A stretch of DNA of 64,000 nucleotides from Cryptomeria japonica (Eukaryota; Streptophyta; Pinopsida; Cupressales; Cupressaceae). The translations under genes were made by a program, and so were the position numbers. This document shows, piece by piece, positions 23,386 through 35,400 of the stretch; the stretch's first letter is position 1, and each line of letters begins with the position of its first letter. The notes beneath the pieces were generated by a model, which was not told the origin of the DNA, searched no databases, and saw nothing but the letters and a program-made list of their open reading frames with translations. The DNA is taken from positions 234,897,922-234,961,921 of the forward strand of contig NC_081406.1 of assembly GCF_030272615.1 (NCBI RefSeq), read 5' to 3'.

Positions 23386-23514
23386 AATTGTTTGGAGCAG
23401 CTTATGATCAGTTGTGTGTATGTTTGTATCTCTTGTATAGTTGCTTTGCTTCAGTTGTGTAGTTTTCAATAAAGTGCCCTGCTGTTTGGCTAAAATAAGG
23501 AGCCCTCAGTTTTT

Positions 23515-23530
23515 AAGAAAAGAGAAAAAG
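23515..23530 (+). other. Polypurine tract of the gag-only element
   Basis: AAGAAAAGAGAAAAAG is all purine and is followed at once by TGATCC, a possible LTR start. The region before it (23386-23514) is untranslated and includes caataaag near 23468. Confidence 0.6.
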
Positions 23531-26500
23531 TGATCCATTTTTTGGGTGGTCTACTCTACCATAGATTCTATGTTCTTGTGTTGATCTTGCAATCAACCAT
23601 CCCCAGTTAGAGCCACTATTGGGACTCATTAAAATTGAGTCAAGATTAGAGGCCCATTTCAAAAAAAATTCTCTGCATGTCAGAAAAGTACCTAAACGAA
23701 TCAGTTTGAATGGCCTAGTTGGAGAGGGGGTAAAGTGGAGCCAGTTGATTTTCAAGGGGTAAGGCTTGGGAAACTTGTTACACACCTTTCATTTGGCCTA
23801 TGCAATGATGTGCAAATTTCAGAATTCAGTTCGGATAAGTTTGTGAGGTACCCATTTAAAGGGGTGAGCTGAAAGTGCATTTTAGGCACAAATGCATATT
23901 TTATTGAGTAGCCTACTTTGAGTGTTTGTATCTTTTGCCCTGTTGGTCGTCATGGATAAATTCAAAATGCATTCAATTGTATGCATAGATTTGAATTATA
24001 TTGCAAAATTTTAAGTTCTAATGAATCCATCTGCTCAGTTTTTGAAGATCAATCCATTTGCAGTTTGTGTGTTTTGGCAAGTCCTTGTTTCGACAGCTAG
24101 TCGGAGCCCTGTTTTGCACAAGTGTAAAAGTTGCCTCAGTGAGTGTCATGCCAAAATGTTTCTTACGAGTTAATGCTGGTATAAATGAAAATCTATGTTT
24201 TAAATTTCAAGCCTCTGCCAATCTATTTGATCGGTTTTCAAAAGGGTTCATTTAGCCATCGTTTTCAGTGATCCATACTTTCAGTGCTATATCAGTTAAA
24301 GTAGCCATTTTCATGAGCGCGCCATTTACATCCTATCAGTCTTGTGATCAAACTGAGAATTCTAAGTTTTAATATGTACTTCAAGGTACCTATTTTTCAA
24401 ATTTGAGGGCCTACGGAGGTCATTTGATATTTTTGAGAAGGGCATCATGTGTTGCCAGAACATTCACTTCATCAGGTCCGCAGTGTCAACAAAGCCAGTT
24501 TGTCATTTTCGCCAATTAATATTTCTTCGCTCGGGACTCGTCTTGAGAAACCGTTTGGTAGTGTTCATGCTTATATGATAGAGTACACGCTTGTAAATTT
24601 GCGAGGTCCAGAAAGATGTTTTGACTGGCTTGAAAAATGTGCCGCAAGTGCCTGAAAGTTGTAAAATGCGGATTAATGATCTGAAAATGATGCCGATTGT
24701 TTCCAAAGGTATGTTTGAGGTCCTTGAGTCATTTCAGAGGTCAGTTGTATGAAAATGAAATTTTTTTTAGTCGGACCCACTTTGGGGCCCGACATGGTTC
24801 ATGCATGTGCATTGTTATTTTATTGGCGACTTGGCCCTATGAGCATTTCTAGAGTAATTTTGACATCCATAGTTGGAGTTTAATACTTGTATGTTTCCCA
24901 CCAGAGGATAGCGCAAAATGAAAATGCCTCTTGTGGTCAAAACAACCAAGGCATTTTGCATGCCAGATGTGAGCAAACACCTAATGAAGAAATTGAAATT
25001 TCCAAAGGAATTACAATAAGCAAAGCATCAAGTTCAACCTCCTTAGAGGATGATTGGGAGGCCGTAGTTGATCAGTCTCTAATGCAATTAAGTTCTTCAC
25101 AAATCATTGTGGAGCAAGGAAGGGGAGCTTTTCACATATGGACAACATTCTCTTTATAGTGATGGAACAAGTAAATGCCAACACAAGACTTCATTGGACG
25201 TGGTGTTTAAAGGATCCTACAGTGGAGTCAAAGAAAATGTAAATAAACTGCAGTCGCTTCCTCCCCCACGTGCCCCCACAAGACTTCACTGGACGTGGTG
25301 TTTGAAATGGATGCAGGAGACTCCAGGCTTCTACGTGGTATGGAAGTGCACTCTAGCAATATATCCCTCTGTGTGGCATGGAAATGAAGTGCAAAAATCC
25401 AAGCTAATGCAATTATCATTTAAACAGTAATCTTCATCCTTTACGTGGTGGTTGGGGGATGGGTTTTATGAAGTATGCACGTCAAATTAAAACCTTGGCA
25501 GTCCCGTTTGCGTGGAGTTTTTTGGAGAGTTAAAGCAAATGTCAATGTCCCCTGCATGGTGGATAGGGAACAACAGGCAATGTGGAGTTTGAAAGGCAGG
25601 TTGAAAACTTAAGCAAGTGCCAGCATCCTATCCTCCTCCCTTTGTGTGGTTCTTCAGCATTTAGAATTTTCAACAAATCCTTTGGTAGTGGTCCTTCCCT
25701 CTCCTGGCATGGTGAGTATAAGCAAGATTCAAACAAAGATTTTAATGAAGACACCATGTGTTTTGGTTGGCCTGTTGAAAAGGCATGGCAATTTTCAGAA
25801 TGCACATTGCCAAGTCAAAATGTCACCCTATGTAACAGCTGGGAAGGCATTTGTTGTTTAATAAAGACCTTCAGCAAACTACATTTGGTAGGCATAGTGC
25901 CAATTGCATTGCCATTATCATCTTTTCCTTCTGCGTGAATGATGGAGAGGGCAGCATTGAAATCCTGAATTAAGTGCAAACATTTGAAATCAATCTCCCT
26001 TCTCACATATGGCATGGGCCACGATTTAGCTTCTCTTATGTAAATCGATTTCTTCATCCTGTGGGGTCTCTCCTTGTTCTCCCTCTGCGTGGAATATGAA
26101 ACAAATAACAAAGTCACATGGTGTGTTGAGCAGGACATCATTGAACCCCCAAGCAATGCATTTGGCAGTTGTAGAGAAAACCTTCAAAACGTGCAATTCC
26201 AGGCATAGAGCCTTAATCCCACATTGACTGGGAGATGTTGATTTTTGATATTTATAACTAAATGTCCACCCAAGTATAATGTCAAAGCCTCAAGGCTTTT
26301 GACAGATGGTGCCCATTGGGTGCCCAAGGAGGACCACATGCGTGTGGGCGTGTATCCCAAGGTGACCAGGAGGTGACAGATGGCGGCATGTGGACCCCAC
26401 GCAAGCATGCTTCCCAAGGCAGACAGGCAAAAATTTGCAGAGAAAGGCCGACTTAACCAGCGAGCAAGTTCCAAAAGGATCGACGAATGGTGTGACTTCA

Positions 26501-26549
26501 TGAAGGCAAGATGCACAAAGGATAAGGGTTGTGAAATGGTGAAAAGTGG
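23531..26549 (+). repeat. 3' LTR of the gag-only element, truncated on the right
   Basis: It begins TGATCC after the polypurine tract. From 23618 it matches 14459-17413 of the 5' LTR. The match stops at about 26547, where the LTR of the next Gypsy element begins, so that element inserted here and the rest of this LTR is not seen. ORFs at 24887-25159 and 25582-25938 are the counterparts of those in the 5' LTR. Confidence 0.75.
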
Positions 26550-28118
26550 TGTAGGAGCACCCTTCTAAGGTCTTCCTCCATGTGACTTTTGTTGGAATTT
26601 TGCTTCTTGCAAAAGCCATGTAAATGTAATAAGACCCAAGAGCTCATTGGTCTTGTTTAGATCCTAGTTTAGGTCCTAGGTTCACAAGTCTAGGTTGATT
26701 TTTCTTGTGGAGTAGAGGGTATGTGTACCTTTGACGAGTTTGGGGTCCTTTTGGCATGGTTGTGTCCATAGGATAGCCCAAGGTAGGCCTAAAAGTCAAG
26801 AAAACCAACATTGTGAAAGTTGCTCAAAAGTTGTAAGAAGTTGCATGACAACTTTTCCACCAAATAGGTCATAAACTTAGCTTGGTGTTGGGAACCCTAA
26901 CCATGACACATAAACTAAGGCAGAGACACTATAAATTGTTGCAAACCCTAAAATGAGGGGTTGGAGATCAGATTGTATGGCCCAAGAGAAAAGACCTTGA
27001 CTGTGACTGTGTTTTTGTTGCCAGTCTGCACAAGTGGAGCATTAACAGGTTGATAATGGATTGTTTTGCAAACTAAATGGTGTTGAGAGTCTTGCATTGT
27101 GTTTATACTTTCATTTTGAGCACTTAGGTTAGGTTCTTGTGTAGGTTTTTGTGTGTTTTGTAATTATTTTGTGAAGTTACTCTTTCATTGTCTAGTTTTG
27201 GACTATTTTGTGTAATGGATTGATAACTCCTATCCCCATTGTGGAAACACCATGAAACCATGGGGAATAGGATTGAAGACCTTGTACAGTATCCCAGAGC
27301 AAGAAGGGCCCCTGAAGATGTAGGAAAGCTTTTCAAAGACCCACTCCTAGGCGAGACTAGACTGTGCCTAGCTAGGAAGGGTTGAGGTTGCAGAGGTCCA
27401 TGAGAGCAAGGTAGGACAAGGAAGGAGGAACCCTTTGGAGGAGTTGTAGAGGGGTGTGTGGAACACCATTGGTGAGAAGGAGGAGCTTCCACCAATCCAG
27501 ATAAGGTGGTAAAGATAGCAAACCATCACTGTGACCCTGGCAGGACTTAAAACCCTCATAAAAACCCTCAAAAACCCCAAAATTCACCTAGGGCAGTGTA
27601 CGGACACTAGGAGGCCCAAAAATAGGAAAATATTTGAGCCCTTGCCAAATGATTAGTAGTCCCTTTGGGAAGTTTCACAAGTTTGTGCATCATTTGCAAG
27701 AGGGAGCCCTAAAAGTCCCGAATGGAGGCCTAATTGGGCACATTCCTTGTAGCCCTATTTTGTAGGAAAGAAGCAAAATAGTGAGATCGGTAACAAAATG
27801 GAAGGTTAAAACCTCTTGGGGGCACATGAATGGATGGAAAACCATGTCAAAGACCTATCCTATCCTTGCTAGGACCTAAGAAGGTGTAGGAGGAGCTAAA
27901 CCCTTATTAGCCTATGTGGGGGTTTTTGATGCTTGTGAGTAGGTGTGACCTTAGGAGAAGTATCATAGGTTGTTGGTGGGTGGATTGGGAAAGGTCAAGG
28001 GATTCCATAGGCAAGGGAAGTCCTAGAGACCCTAGGGTGTGGTTGGAACACCTGGCGATCCAAGGAGAGGATCAAGGAGCATAGACTAGGCTAGTCTATC
28101 CCATTCCCATTCCCATCA
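26550..28118 (+). repeat. 5' LTR of Gypsy C (1569 bp)
   Basis: It starts TGTAGGAGCACCC where the previous LTR homology stops, and ends TTCCCATCA three bases before the PBS. A TATA box is present. No partner LTR exists in the window, so the edges rest on PBS position and on the break in homology. The antisense ORFs at 27124-27587 lie wholly inside and show no domain. Confidence 0.7.
26929..26936 (+). promoter_or_regulatory. TATA box of the Gypsy C LTR
   Basis: CTATAAAT lies about 380 bases into the LTR, consistent with the U3/R junction. Consensus and position only. Confidence 0.5.
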
Positions 28119-28121
28119 GAT

Positions 28122-28139
28122 TGGTATCAAAGCAAGTTA
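28122..28139 (+). other. Primer-binding site of Gypsy C (tRNA-iMet type)
   Basis: TGGTATCAAAGCAAGTTA matches the usual plant TGGTATCAGAGC-type PBS at 11 of the first 12 positions and lies three bases after the LTR. Confidence 0.75.
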
Positions 28140-28158
28140 AAGATTTGGTGGACTGTGC

Positions 28159-29240
28159 ATGTCTCTATATTCTGGTGAATCAGTAGGGGAGAACATAATG
28201 GTCACTAATGTAGAGCTGGCTAGGGAGGTAGAAGAGCAAAAGGAGAAAAATAGACTCCTTGAAGATGCTATGAGTGAGATAAGGAACAAGCTGCAAGAAG
28301 TGGTTGATCAGAGAGCACAAGAACTCTGGGGTGCGGAAACTAGTGACAGAGGAAAGAAAGCTATTGATCTTGATGACATCATACCTAAACCAGACCCCTT
28401 AATCAATGAAGAACCTTTTGTAAAGGCCATTAAGGATTTGAATACAAAAGCTTTGAAGGATTGCCACATTTCAGTGGAAGGATGGACATTGACACTGTCA
28501 TGGAATGGATTGAGGGTATGGAAAACCACTTTGAGTGTGAATGTGTGACAGAAGCTCAGAATGTTAAGTTGCCAAATCAAGACTAAGGGGAGCAACCTTG
28601 ACATGGTGGAAGTACTTACAAGAGGAGAGAGTTAGCATGGGAAAGCTACCTATTGCAAACTGGAAGGCCATGGTGAGTAAGATCAAGGAGAACTACTTGC
28701 CAGAGGATTATGAAGTCCAACTTCATAAGAGATAGGGATTGAAGTAGAAAGATGTTGATGTGACATCCTACACAAAGGAGTTTCAAAAGCTTTGTCTTAG
28801 ATCCAAAGTCCAAGAAGAGGAATCTATCAAGGTGGCTAGGTATCTAAGTGGCCTAAAGTGGAACATCCAAGAGGAGATAAGTCTATGGACCCCTACCACT
28901 GTCCAAAAGTCTTATTTGCTTGCAGATAAGGTGGAAGAGAGGAACAAAAGGAAGGGAGACTCCAACAACAAGGGTAGAGGCAGAGGTAGAGAAAAAATGA
29001 GTCATCGAGGTGGTTACCAAAGCAAGGCAAATGAGCAAAGGAATCAAGGAGAGCCAAAGTTGACTGAACATAGTAGTGAAACCAATCTCAGAGGAAGCCA
29101 TTCTAGAGGAAGAGGTGCACAAGGGGGCCCAAATAGGGCCAGAGGTACCGACAGGGATAATTCCTACTTTGCAACCATGAAATGCTACAACTGTGGTCAA
29201 TTGGGACACCTGGCCTATAGATGCCCTGACAAGCCTACCT
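28159..29240 (+). pseudogene. Gypsy C gag
   Basis: It starts with a coiled-coil-like segment (REVEEQKEKNRLLEDAMSEI), followed by the capsid motif MEWIEGMENHFECE in a shifted frame near 28490-28540. SYTKEFQKLCLRSK and KVARYLSGLKWNIQEEI (28765-28870) come next, then an Arg/Gly-rich stretch and an intact zinc knuckle CYNCGQLGHLAYRC (near 29181-29222). Two frameshifts and several stops fall between 28450 and 28760. The protein would package element RNA. It runs into the protease without a break. Confidence 0.85.
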
Positions 29241-29767
29241 CATCAAACAATGGAAGGAGTGTTGATTATGCCCATGAAGACAAATTAAGCAGAAAAACAC
29301 CTGAGATGGACCATATTGAATCAGAGATTGGAGAAAATCTGATGTTCAATAGAGTCTTGATAAGACAACCGGTTAAGGATGAACCTAAGCATAGGAGAGC
29401 ATTGTTTAGGGTGAGATGCAAAATCTTTGGTAAGGTTTGCATGGTGATAGTTGATTCAGGGTCAACTGATAACATCATATCAAATGAGGTAGCCAAGAAG
29501 TTGAAACTCACAAAGATACCCCACACTAGCCCTTACTAGGTGACATGGTTGAATCAAGGACAAAGTGTGCTTGTCAGTGAACAAACTTGGGTAGAGTTCT
29601 CTATTGGAGGATACAAGGACAAGATCCTTTGTGATGTGTTACCCATGGCTGCTTGTCATCTGCTGATAGGTAGATCCTGGCAATTTGATAGGAAGATGAT
29701 CTATGATGGAGAGGAGAACTCCATTTCCTTCAAGAGGACAACAGAACCTATAAGATTCAGTCTTTGA
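29241..29767 (+). pseudogene. Gypsy C retropepsin-like protease
   Basis: The catalytic segment is CMVIVDSGSTDNIIS (near 29440-29485), followed by the flap-side and C-terminal motif AACHLLIGRSWQFDRK (near 29645-29695). One TAG at about 29537 interrupts the frame where Q or W would stand. The frame ends at TGA 29765-29767, one base out of register with the RT frame that starts there. It would cut the polyprotein. Confidence 0.85.
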
Positions 29768-30870
29768 CAGAGAGAGATGAGGGAACCTCAAGAACACCTA
29801 GTGTCTTACTTAATACTGGTAAAGAGTTCTTACACTTGCTACATGAAGAGGAGATAGTGGGATGTGCCATCTTTGTGAAGCCAAAGGAGGAGGAAAATAA
29901 GTTGCAGATAGAGGTACCTAAGGAGGTAAAACAAATGTTGCAAGAGTATGAAGATATAGTGAGTGATGGAGCACCTGCAACACTTCCACCAAGAAGGTCT
30001 ATTAGCCATCAAATAAACTTTGTACCCTATGCATCCCTGCCCAATAAAGTAGCATATAAGCTCACACCTGACCAAAAAAAGGAGGTGGCAAGGCAAGTGC
30101 GGGAGTTTTTGGATCAAGGACTGATCAAGAAGAGCATCAGGCCATGTGCAGTCCCAGTAGTTCTAGCAACAAAGAAGGGAGGCAAGTGGAGACTTTGTAC
30201 TGGCTCAAGGGAAATCAATAGGATCACCATAAGTTATAGATTTCCTATTCCTAGAATAGAGGATTTGATGAAATGTTTAGGAGGTGCCATTTATTTTACT
30301 AAGTTGGACCTTAAAAGTGGGTATCATCAGATTAGAATTAAGGAGGGTGATGAGTGGAAGACCGCTTTTAAGACCACAGAAGGGTTGTATGAATGGCTTG
30401 CAATGCCATTTGTACTTACCAATGCCCCAAGAACATTCATGAGGTTGATGAATGAGGTTTTGAAGGACTTCATAGGTAGGTTTGTGGTGGTTTACTTAGA
30501 TGACATACTCATCTATAGCAGAACCAAAGAGGAGCACCTAGAACATTTGAGGTTAGTCCTAGAGAGGTTGCATGAAGAGAAGTTGGCAATCAGCCTAGAG
30601 AAGTGTGACTTTTTGAAGCAAGGGTTAGTCTACTTGGGGTTTGTGGTGTCTAAGGGAACCTTGAAGATGGATCCAAGAAAAGTGGAGGCAATCTTGAATT
30701 GGCCTGCCCCTAAAAAAAGGACTGAAGTTAGGAGTATCCATGGTCTAGCACAATTCTATAGAACGTTTGTGAGGAACTTCAGTGGTATATGTGCACCAGT
30801 ACTTGACACCATAAAAGGAGGCCTTAAAACTAAGTTTAAATGGACTGAACAAGCTGATGAAGCATTCTAA
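29764..30870 (+). pseudogene. Gypsy C reverse transcriptase (copy 1)
   Basis: A 368-codon open frame holds the entry motif AVPVVLATKKGGKWRLC, the first catalytic Asp in [13 protein letters not shown] and [12 protein letters not shown] with both palm aspartates, then KCDFLKQGLVYLGF. The usually conserved [12 protein letters not shown] reads MPFVLTNAPRTF here, whereas the duplicate at 35.6 kb keeps Gly and Ser. The frame ends at a TAA at 30868 where the duplicate has CAA (Gln), a C-to-T change. Confidence 0.9.
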
Positions 30871-30873
30871 TTA

Positions 30874-32132
30874 TTGAAGCAAGAAGTAGCCACAAAACCC
30901 ATGCTACTCTTACCTACTTTTGACAAGCTATTCACATTGGAATGTGATGCAAGTGGAATTGTAGTAGGGGGTGTATTGAGTCAAGAGGGAAGGCCTGTGG
31001 CATTTTTCAGTGAGAAGCTTAATGATGCAATGAAGAGGTATTCAGCATATGATCTAGAGTTGTATGCACTAGTTCAGTCTCTCAAGAAGTGGAGGCATTA
31101 CCTACTCCCAAAGGAATTTGTTGTGTTCACAGATAACCAGGCTTTGAGTTACATCAACACTCAAGAGAAGCTTAGCAATAGACATTTGAAGTGGATGGAG
31201 TACCTCCAATCCTTTACCTTTACCATCAAGCATAAAAAGGGGCAGCTTAACAAGGTAGTAGATGCTTTGAGCCGAAAGTTGTTGACTGTCGAAGAACTAC
31301 AATTGCAGAGCATAGGGATAGAAGGTTTCAAGGATCTCTATGAAGAAGATGAGGACTTCTCATCATCCTACAAGGTCTGCAAGGAGTTTGAGAATCATTT
31401 TCATGGTGAGTATGCAGATTACACTCTCCAACATGGTCTCTTGTTCAAAGGCAATCAATTATGTGTACCTAGAGGATCCATGAGAGAAAATCTCATACAA
31501 GAGAAACACAATGGTAGTCTAAGTGGACAATTTGGAATAAATAAAAGTTTGGATCTAGTACAGAGGTACTACTATTGGCCTAAGTTTCCAAGGGATGTGA
31601 GAAGGTATGTGGAGCAATGTGGTGTGTGTCAAAGGGCAAAAGGAGGATCAAGTAATGCAGGCCTCTATCAACCATTACCGGTCCCAAATAGGCCTTGGGA
31701 GTGTGTGAGCATGGACTTTGTGGTAGGACTCCCCAAGACAAAGATAGGTATGGATAGCATTTATGTGGTGGTAGGCAGATTTTCTAAGATGAGCCATTGT
31801 ATTCCATGTAGAACTACTCATGATGCTAGTTATATTGCACATCTCTTCTTTAAGGAGATTCTAAGGATTCATGGACTTCCAATAAGTATTGTTTTGGATA
31901 GGGATAGCAAGTTCATGGGCCATTTTTGGAAAACCTTATGGAGAAGACTAGGGACTAATTTGTCATTCAGCTCAGCTTACCATCCACAAACTGATGGTCA
32001 AACTGAAGTCATCAATAGGGTGCTAGGCAACTTGTTGAGGTGTCTAACCAAGGAGTATGGGCAGACATGGGATCTAGTTATTCCAGAAGCTAAGTATACC
32101 TACAATGACAGTGTAAATAGGACCACTAGAAG
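30874..32132 (+). pseudogene. Gypsy C RNase H and integrase (copy 1), interrupted by the Athila-like insertion
   Basis: RNase H shows LECDASGI, the Glu region SAYDLELYALV and FTDNQAL, all with acids kept. The connection ends with VVDALSRK. The integrase zinc-binding region reads HNGSLSGQFG (second His replaced by Gln) and CGVCQRAK. The core has SMDFVVGLP, IVLDRDSKF and DGQTEVINR, so all three catalytic acids are present. The open frame runs into the LTR at 32133; the true continuation (SPFEVVYGRHPRGVCELR) is 17 kb away at 49088. Confidence 0.9.
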
Positions 32133-33398
32133 TGTCTACCCCAACTATAATGATAATAATAATACCTCTAAGTGAAATCTCAATCCGAAGTTTGGACATT
32201 CATATGGTAGAGTTTAAAATTCTCATGGCTGGTGTTCATTTAGTTGTCAATCCAGGAACGTAAAAATTGAAATGGGTCTGCAATATATATGCACTAAGCT
32301 CCTTAAATGATTATTCTGGATTATTGCAATGACTAACATTATGCAGAAAGGAAAGGTAGGAATGGAAATCATAAAAGGCTAAATGAAAGCTTCACAAAAC
32401 ACTGCTGAAATGATCTAATGAAAATAACAGGAATCACACCATTATGTGTTGGCTACAGGAATAGTCAAAGGATTTATTTCCAGTGGCTACAGGAACAATC
32501 TAGTCATGAAATTCTACTGCAACTAAGTAAAACTAACTTCAATGATCTTAAAAATAGGATCACTCACCAAGTGGGCCCCCTTGGATGAGTGATATCAAAC
32601 TCTCAGCAAAGAACTATTAATAGATAAGAACAACATATTCTTATTCATTTCTTCCTGAAAAATGATTACATATTCTAAAAGAGAAAATTTAGAATGCTTG
32701 ACATAACTCTGCTCAATTCCTTTTCATTTTGTCTAACTCTCAGAAAAGAAGGAAGAGCTTATTATAAAGAAAAGATCAACTACAATGGACAACTCAAGTT
32801 ACGCCTAGAAGAAGAGGCGGATAATTGTCAGATGAAGGAGATAACTGAGAGCTTGGCTGCAGGAACCATGGATATAAAACTGAACCACAGTCTTTGCACA
32901 CCAAAGCGATATTTTGTGAATTCAATATGCACCAGAGTTAAACTCCCATGCTGAAGTACAACTACTCTTATTATGCCATACATTATGCTCACTTGTATCT
33001 CGTCCAGTTTGACCTCCAGCTATCTGAACGTGATAATCCAGTCCTTAGGCATGAAAGAAAATGATCCACCACAGCATCAGTTATTATCTGCACTAAAATA
33101 GAAACAACATACAAGGACATGCATATGTATCATACTTTTATTAATACATTCATTAACTCACATATGAAATTATACTAAATAATTTGCATATCACAAGGAC
33201 AAATAATTTGGCTGTAGGAATAAATTGAAATGGCTGCAGGAATTAACCGATAAAGTTCAAACATGATTTCTTAAGTTTAGTTTAAAAACATGGATTACAT
33301 ATAGTCAATTCACAATACCTTACTATCACAATGCAACCCAAAAGATACCAAAAACCTAAGAGTCTTGATAAAAAACATGTCAATACATCGACTTATCA
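32133..33398 (-). repeat. Athila-like LTR, copy a (1266 bp)
   Basis: Plus-strand ends are TGTCTACCCC and CGACTTATCA. It has the same length as the copy at 47822-49087 and matches it with a few percent mismatch by eye. The polypurine tract ggggggca (minus) adjoins it at 33399. Small ORFs such as 32694-32954 recur in every LTR copy and have no domain. Confidence 0.9.
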
Positions 33399-35400
33399 TG
33401 CCCCCCAACTTTAAGGGTTTGCTGCTCCGTTAGCAAAAGGAAAATTTCTGATTTTTGCTGAAACTCTGAAATCACCAACAGTGTCTTGTCTGGTTCCCTT
33501 GGAAGGCAAATTCCAATAAAATCCTTTCATTTTCTCCAACCTAGACCATCTAGCTGTTTCTTCCACAATTGCATCATAATTTTGTTCTGTTGGTTGGCAT
33601 GCCAAAAGTGGCCACATAACGATCGGAGGCTGAAAGATTAATGGCAATGAGTTATTGGATTTCTCCTTGCCTAGCTGTATGTATCTGGAGGCTCTCTGTA
33701 TAGCTGCATGAAAATTCTTTAATGAGTAAGGTTCTCCCAGTTTTAAATGATCTGGTAGATGATTCCAGCGTTGAGTTACCCCTTCTAGTGCAGTTTTCTT
33801 GTGGGTCTGAACTAATTGCTCATACGTTTGATAGACTTCCTCTCTCATTGGAAGTACTATCTTACTAACATCATCTCTTGTTAGCAACTTTTGTCAATCA
33901 TAATACAGAACCCTGGGTGCTTCTGATTCCCTCCTTAATGGCAATGGACAGTCAAGTTCCAATTTTCCAAACTCCCTAGCTTGTGTTCCTATAATCATCT
34001 CATTTTGGATCCATGACATTAGAGCTCTAAGATGGATATCCCCAATGTACAACAAAGGATTTCATTCTCTGTCTTGGGGTAAAGCATAGTTATGTAAATA
34101 TAATTCACATAACAAATTCCTTACAGCATGTGGGGAGGTTTGATAAGCATGATAGAATTCCTCAGGTGTTTCCAAGGATGGATTAAGGTCCCTAACAATG
34201 TGGTTTAGTCTGAAATTCAGATACCACTCTTTCAAGTGTACTGCATAAATTCTTGGGGGTGCCCTACACTACATTATCTCAGGAACCATACAATAAATCT
34301 CTTCTACCTTAGCTTCCAATTCTTTAATTCCATTATCTTTCTTTTGAATCTCTTTTTCTTGCTTATTAATTATCCCTTGCAACCTATCCTTCTCTATTTC
34401 CCATTGCCTAAAAAATATTAAAGCAATTGATAAACTAGTTAGAGATGAAGGAGGTCTAATAGGTCCTACCTTAGACCATTGGATTTCTTCAACAAACTAC
34501 TCATTCTAAGTTGACATATCTCCCACATTTTCTTCAGGTTGTTGTAGAACATCATCAACAAACTCTTCACATTGCAATGCCACTGAAGCAAGATTTGCTA
34601 GCTTATCCATTACAACTTCTTCCTGAATTTCTTCTTGGACTTCTTCCTCTATAGGGTTTTCTTGCATTTCCTCTTCCACAGGGTTTTCTTGCATTTCCTT
34701 CTCAGTAGCATCTTCTTCTTCTGAAGTTTCTACTGCAATAACCTCTATTGGATTACTCACAGATTGAGCCTTCTATGTTCTCCTTCTTGTTCTCCTTACA
34801 TACACTTTTGAAATAGATGCAGGAGTTTTTGTTTTTGTTTGATGCCTCTTGGCTGCAGGACGAATATGTGCCTCTTGCAGATGGATAAAAATTCTTCATT
34901 TGATTCATCCTTTTCCAATTCTTTTCCTTCCCTTTGCAAAATAGGTGAATCTCTTTGAAGAGAGGTAGATGGTTGTCCTTTGATTGACTCTACTTCAATA
35001 TTTCATTCCATAATAATTGTGGCTCCTTCAGCAACCAACAAACCCTCATCTTCACCAAAAAGATGTTCTGCAACAATCTCTTCTTGAGTCGGTAGATTAT
35101 TTTCAATAGGGACTTCATCAACTCTAAATTGTAGAATATCCTCAAACACACCCCATTCCATTTGTGAAACATCTCTCAGGGACCATTGTACAAGCAACTT
35201 CACCAGTCCATGATGGCTAACATAGAGATTTCCATATTTTTTAGTCTCCTTGGCACTTATAGAAATGAGATGATACAAGAAATTTGGGACATTAACTCGC
35301 TGGTCATGATGCAGATGACTAAGTAACTTGAAATGAGGTGAATGTAGATTTGAATACCGTCCTTCACATGTAATATATTTCATAATATACAGAGCTACCT
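33399..35400 (-). pseudogene. Third ORF of the Athila-like element, duplicate fragment in unit 1
   Basis: Minus-strand pieces 35383-35003, 34760-34506 and 33887-33411 match 41295-39291 of unit 2. Visible parts are FLYHLISISAKETKKYG...HHGLVKLLVQWSL, an acidic repeat of (E)MQENPVEEE type, and a C-terminal part with PPIVMWPLLACQP. It is cut off at 35400 by the duplication junction, so the N-terminus is missing. It carries its own stops, different in part from those of unit 2. Function is discussed at the fuller copy. Confidence 0.75.

Larger units (their letters stand above)
14459..26549 (+). mobile_element. Gag-only LTR retrotransposon with very long LTRs (LARD-like, non-autonomous)
   Basis: Two direct copies of about 2.95 kb (14459-17413 and 23618-26547) flank an interior with a tRNA-Arg-type PBS, one long gag-type ORF and a polypurine tract, but no protease, RT, RNase H or integrase. 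The 5' LTR lacks roughly its first 86 bases. The 3' LTR is cut by the Gypsy element whose LTR starts at 26550. The full LTR would be about 4.5 kb. PBS type and LTR size recall Ogre/Tat elements, but with no pol the lineage cannot be settled here. Confidence 0.75.

Noticed and set aside
27124-27587. Overlapping minus-strand ORFs in the Gypsy C LTR
   Set aside because: Three frames are open over the same bases, with Pro/Ser-rich translations and no domain; chance ORFs.
32694-32954. 86-codon ORF repeated in each Athila LTR copy (also at 37884, 38588 and 48383)
   Set aside because: Recurs only because the LTR recurs; antisense to the element and one copy is shortened by a stop.
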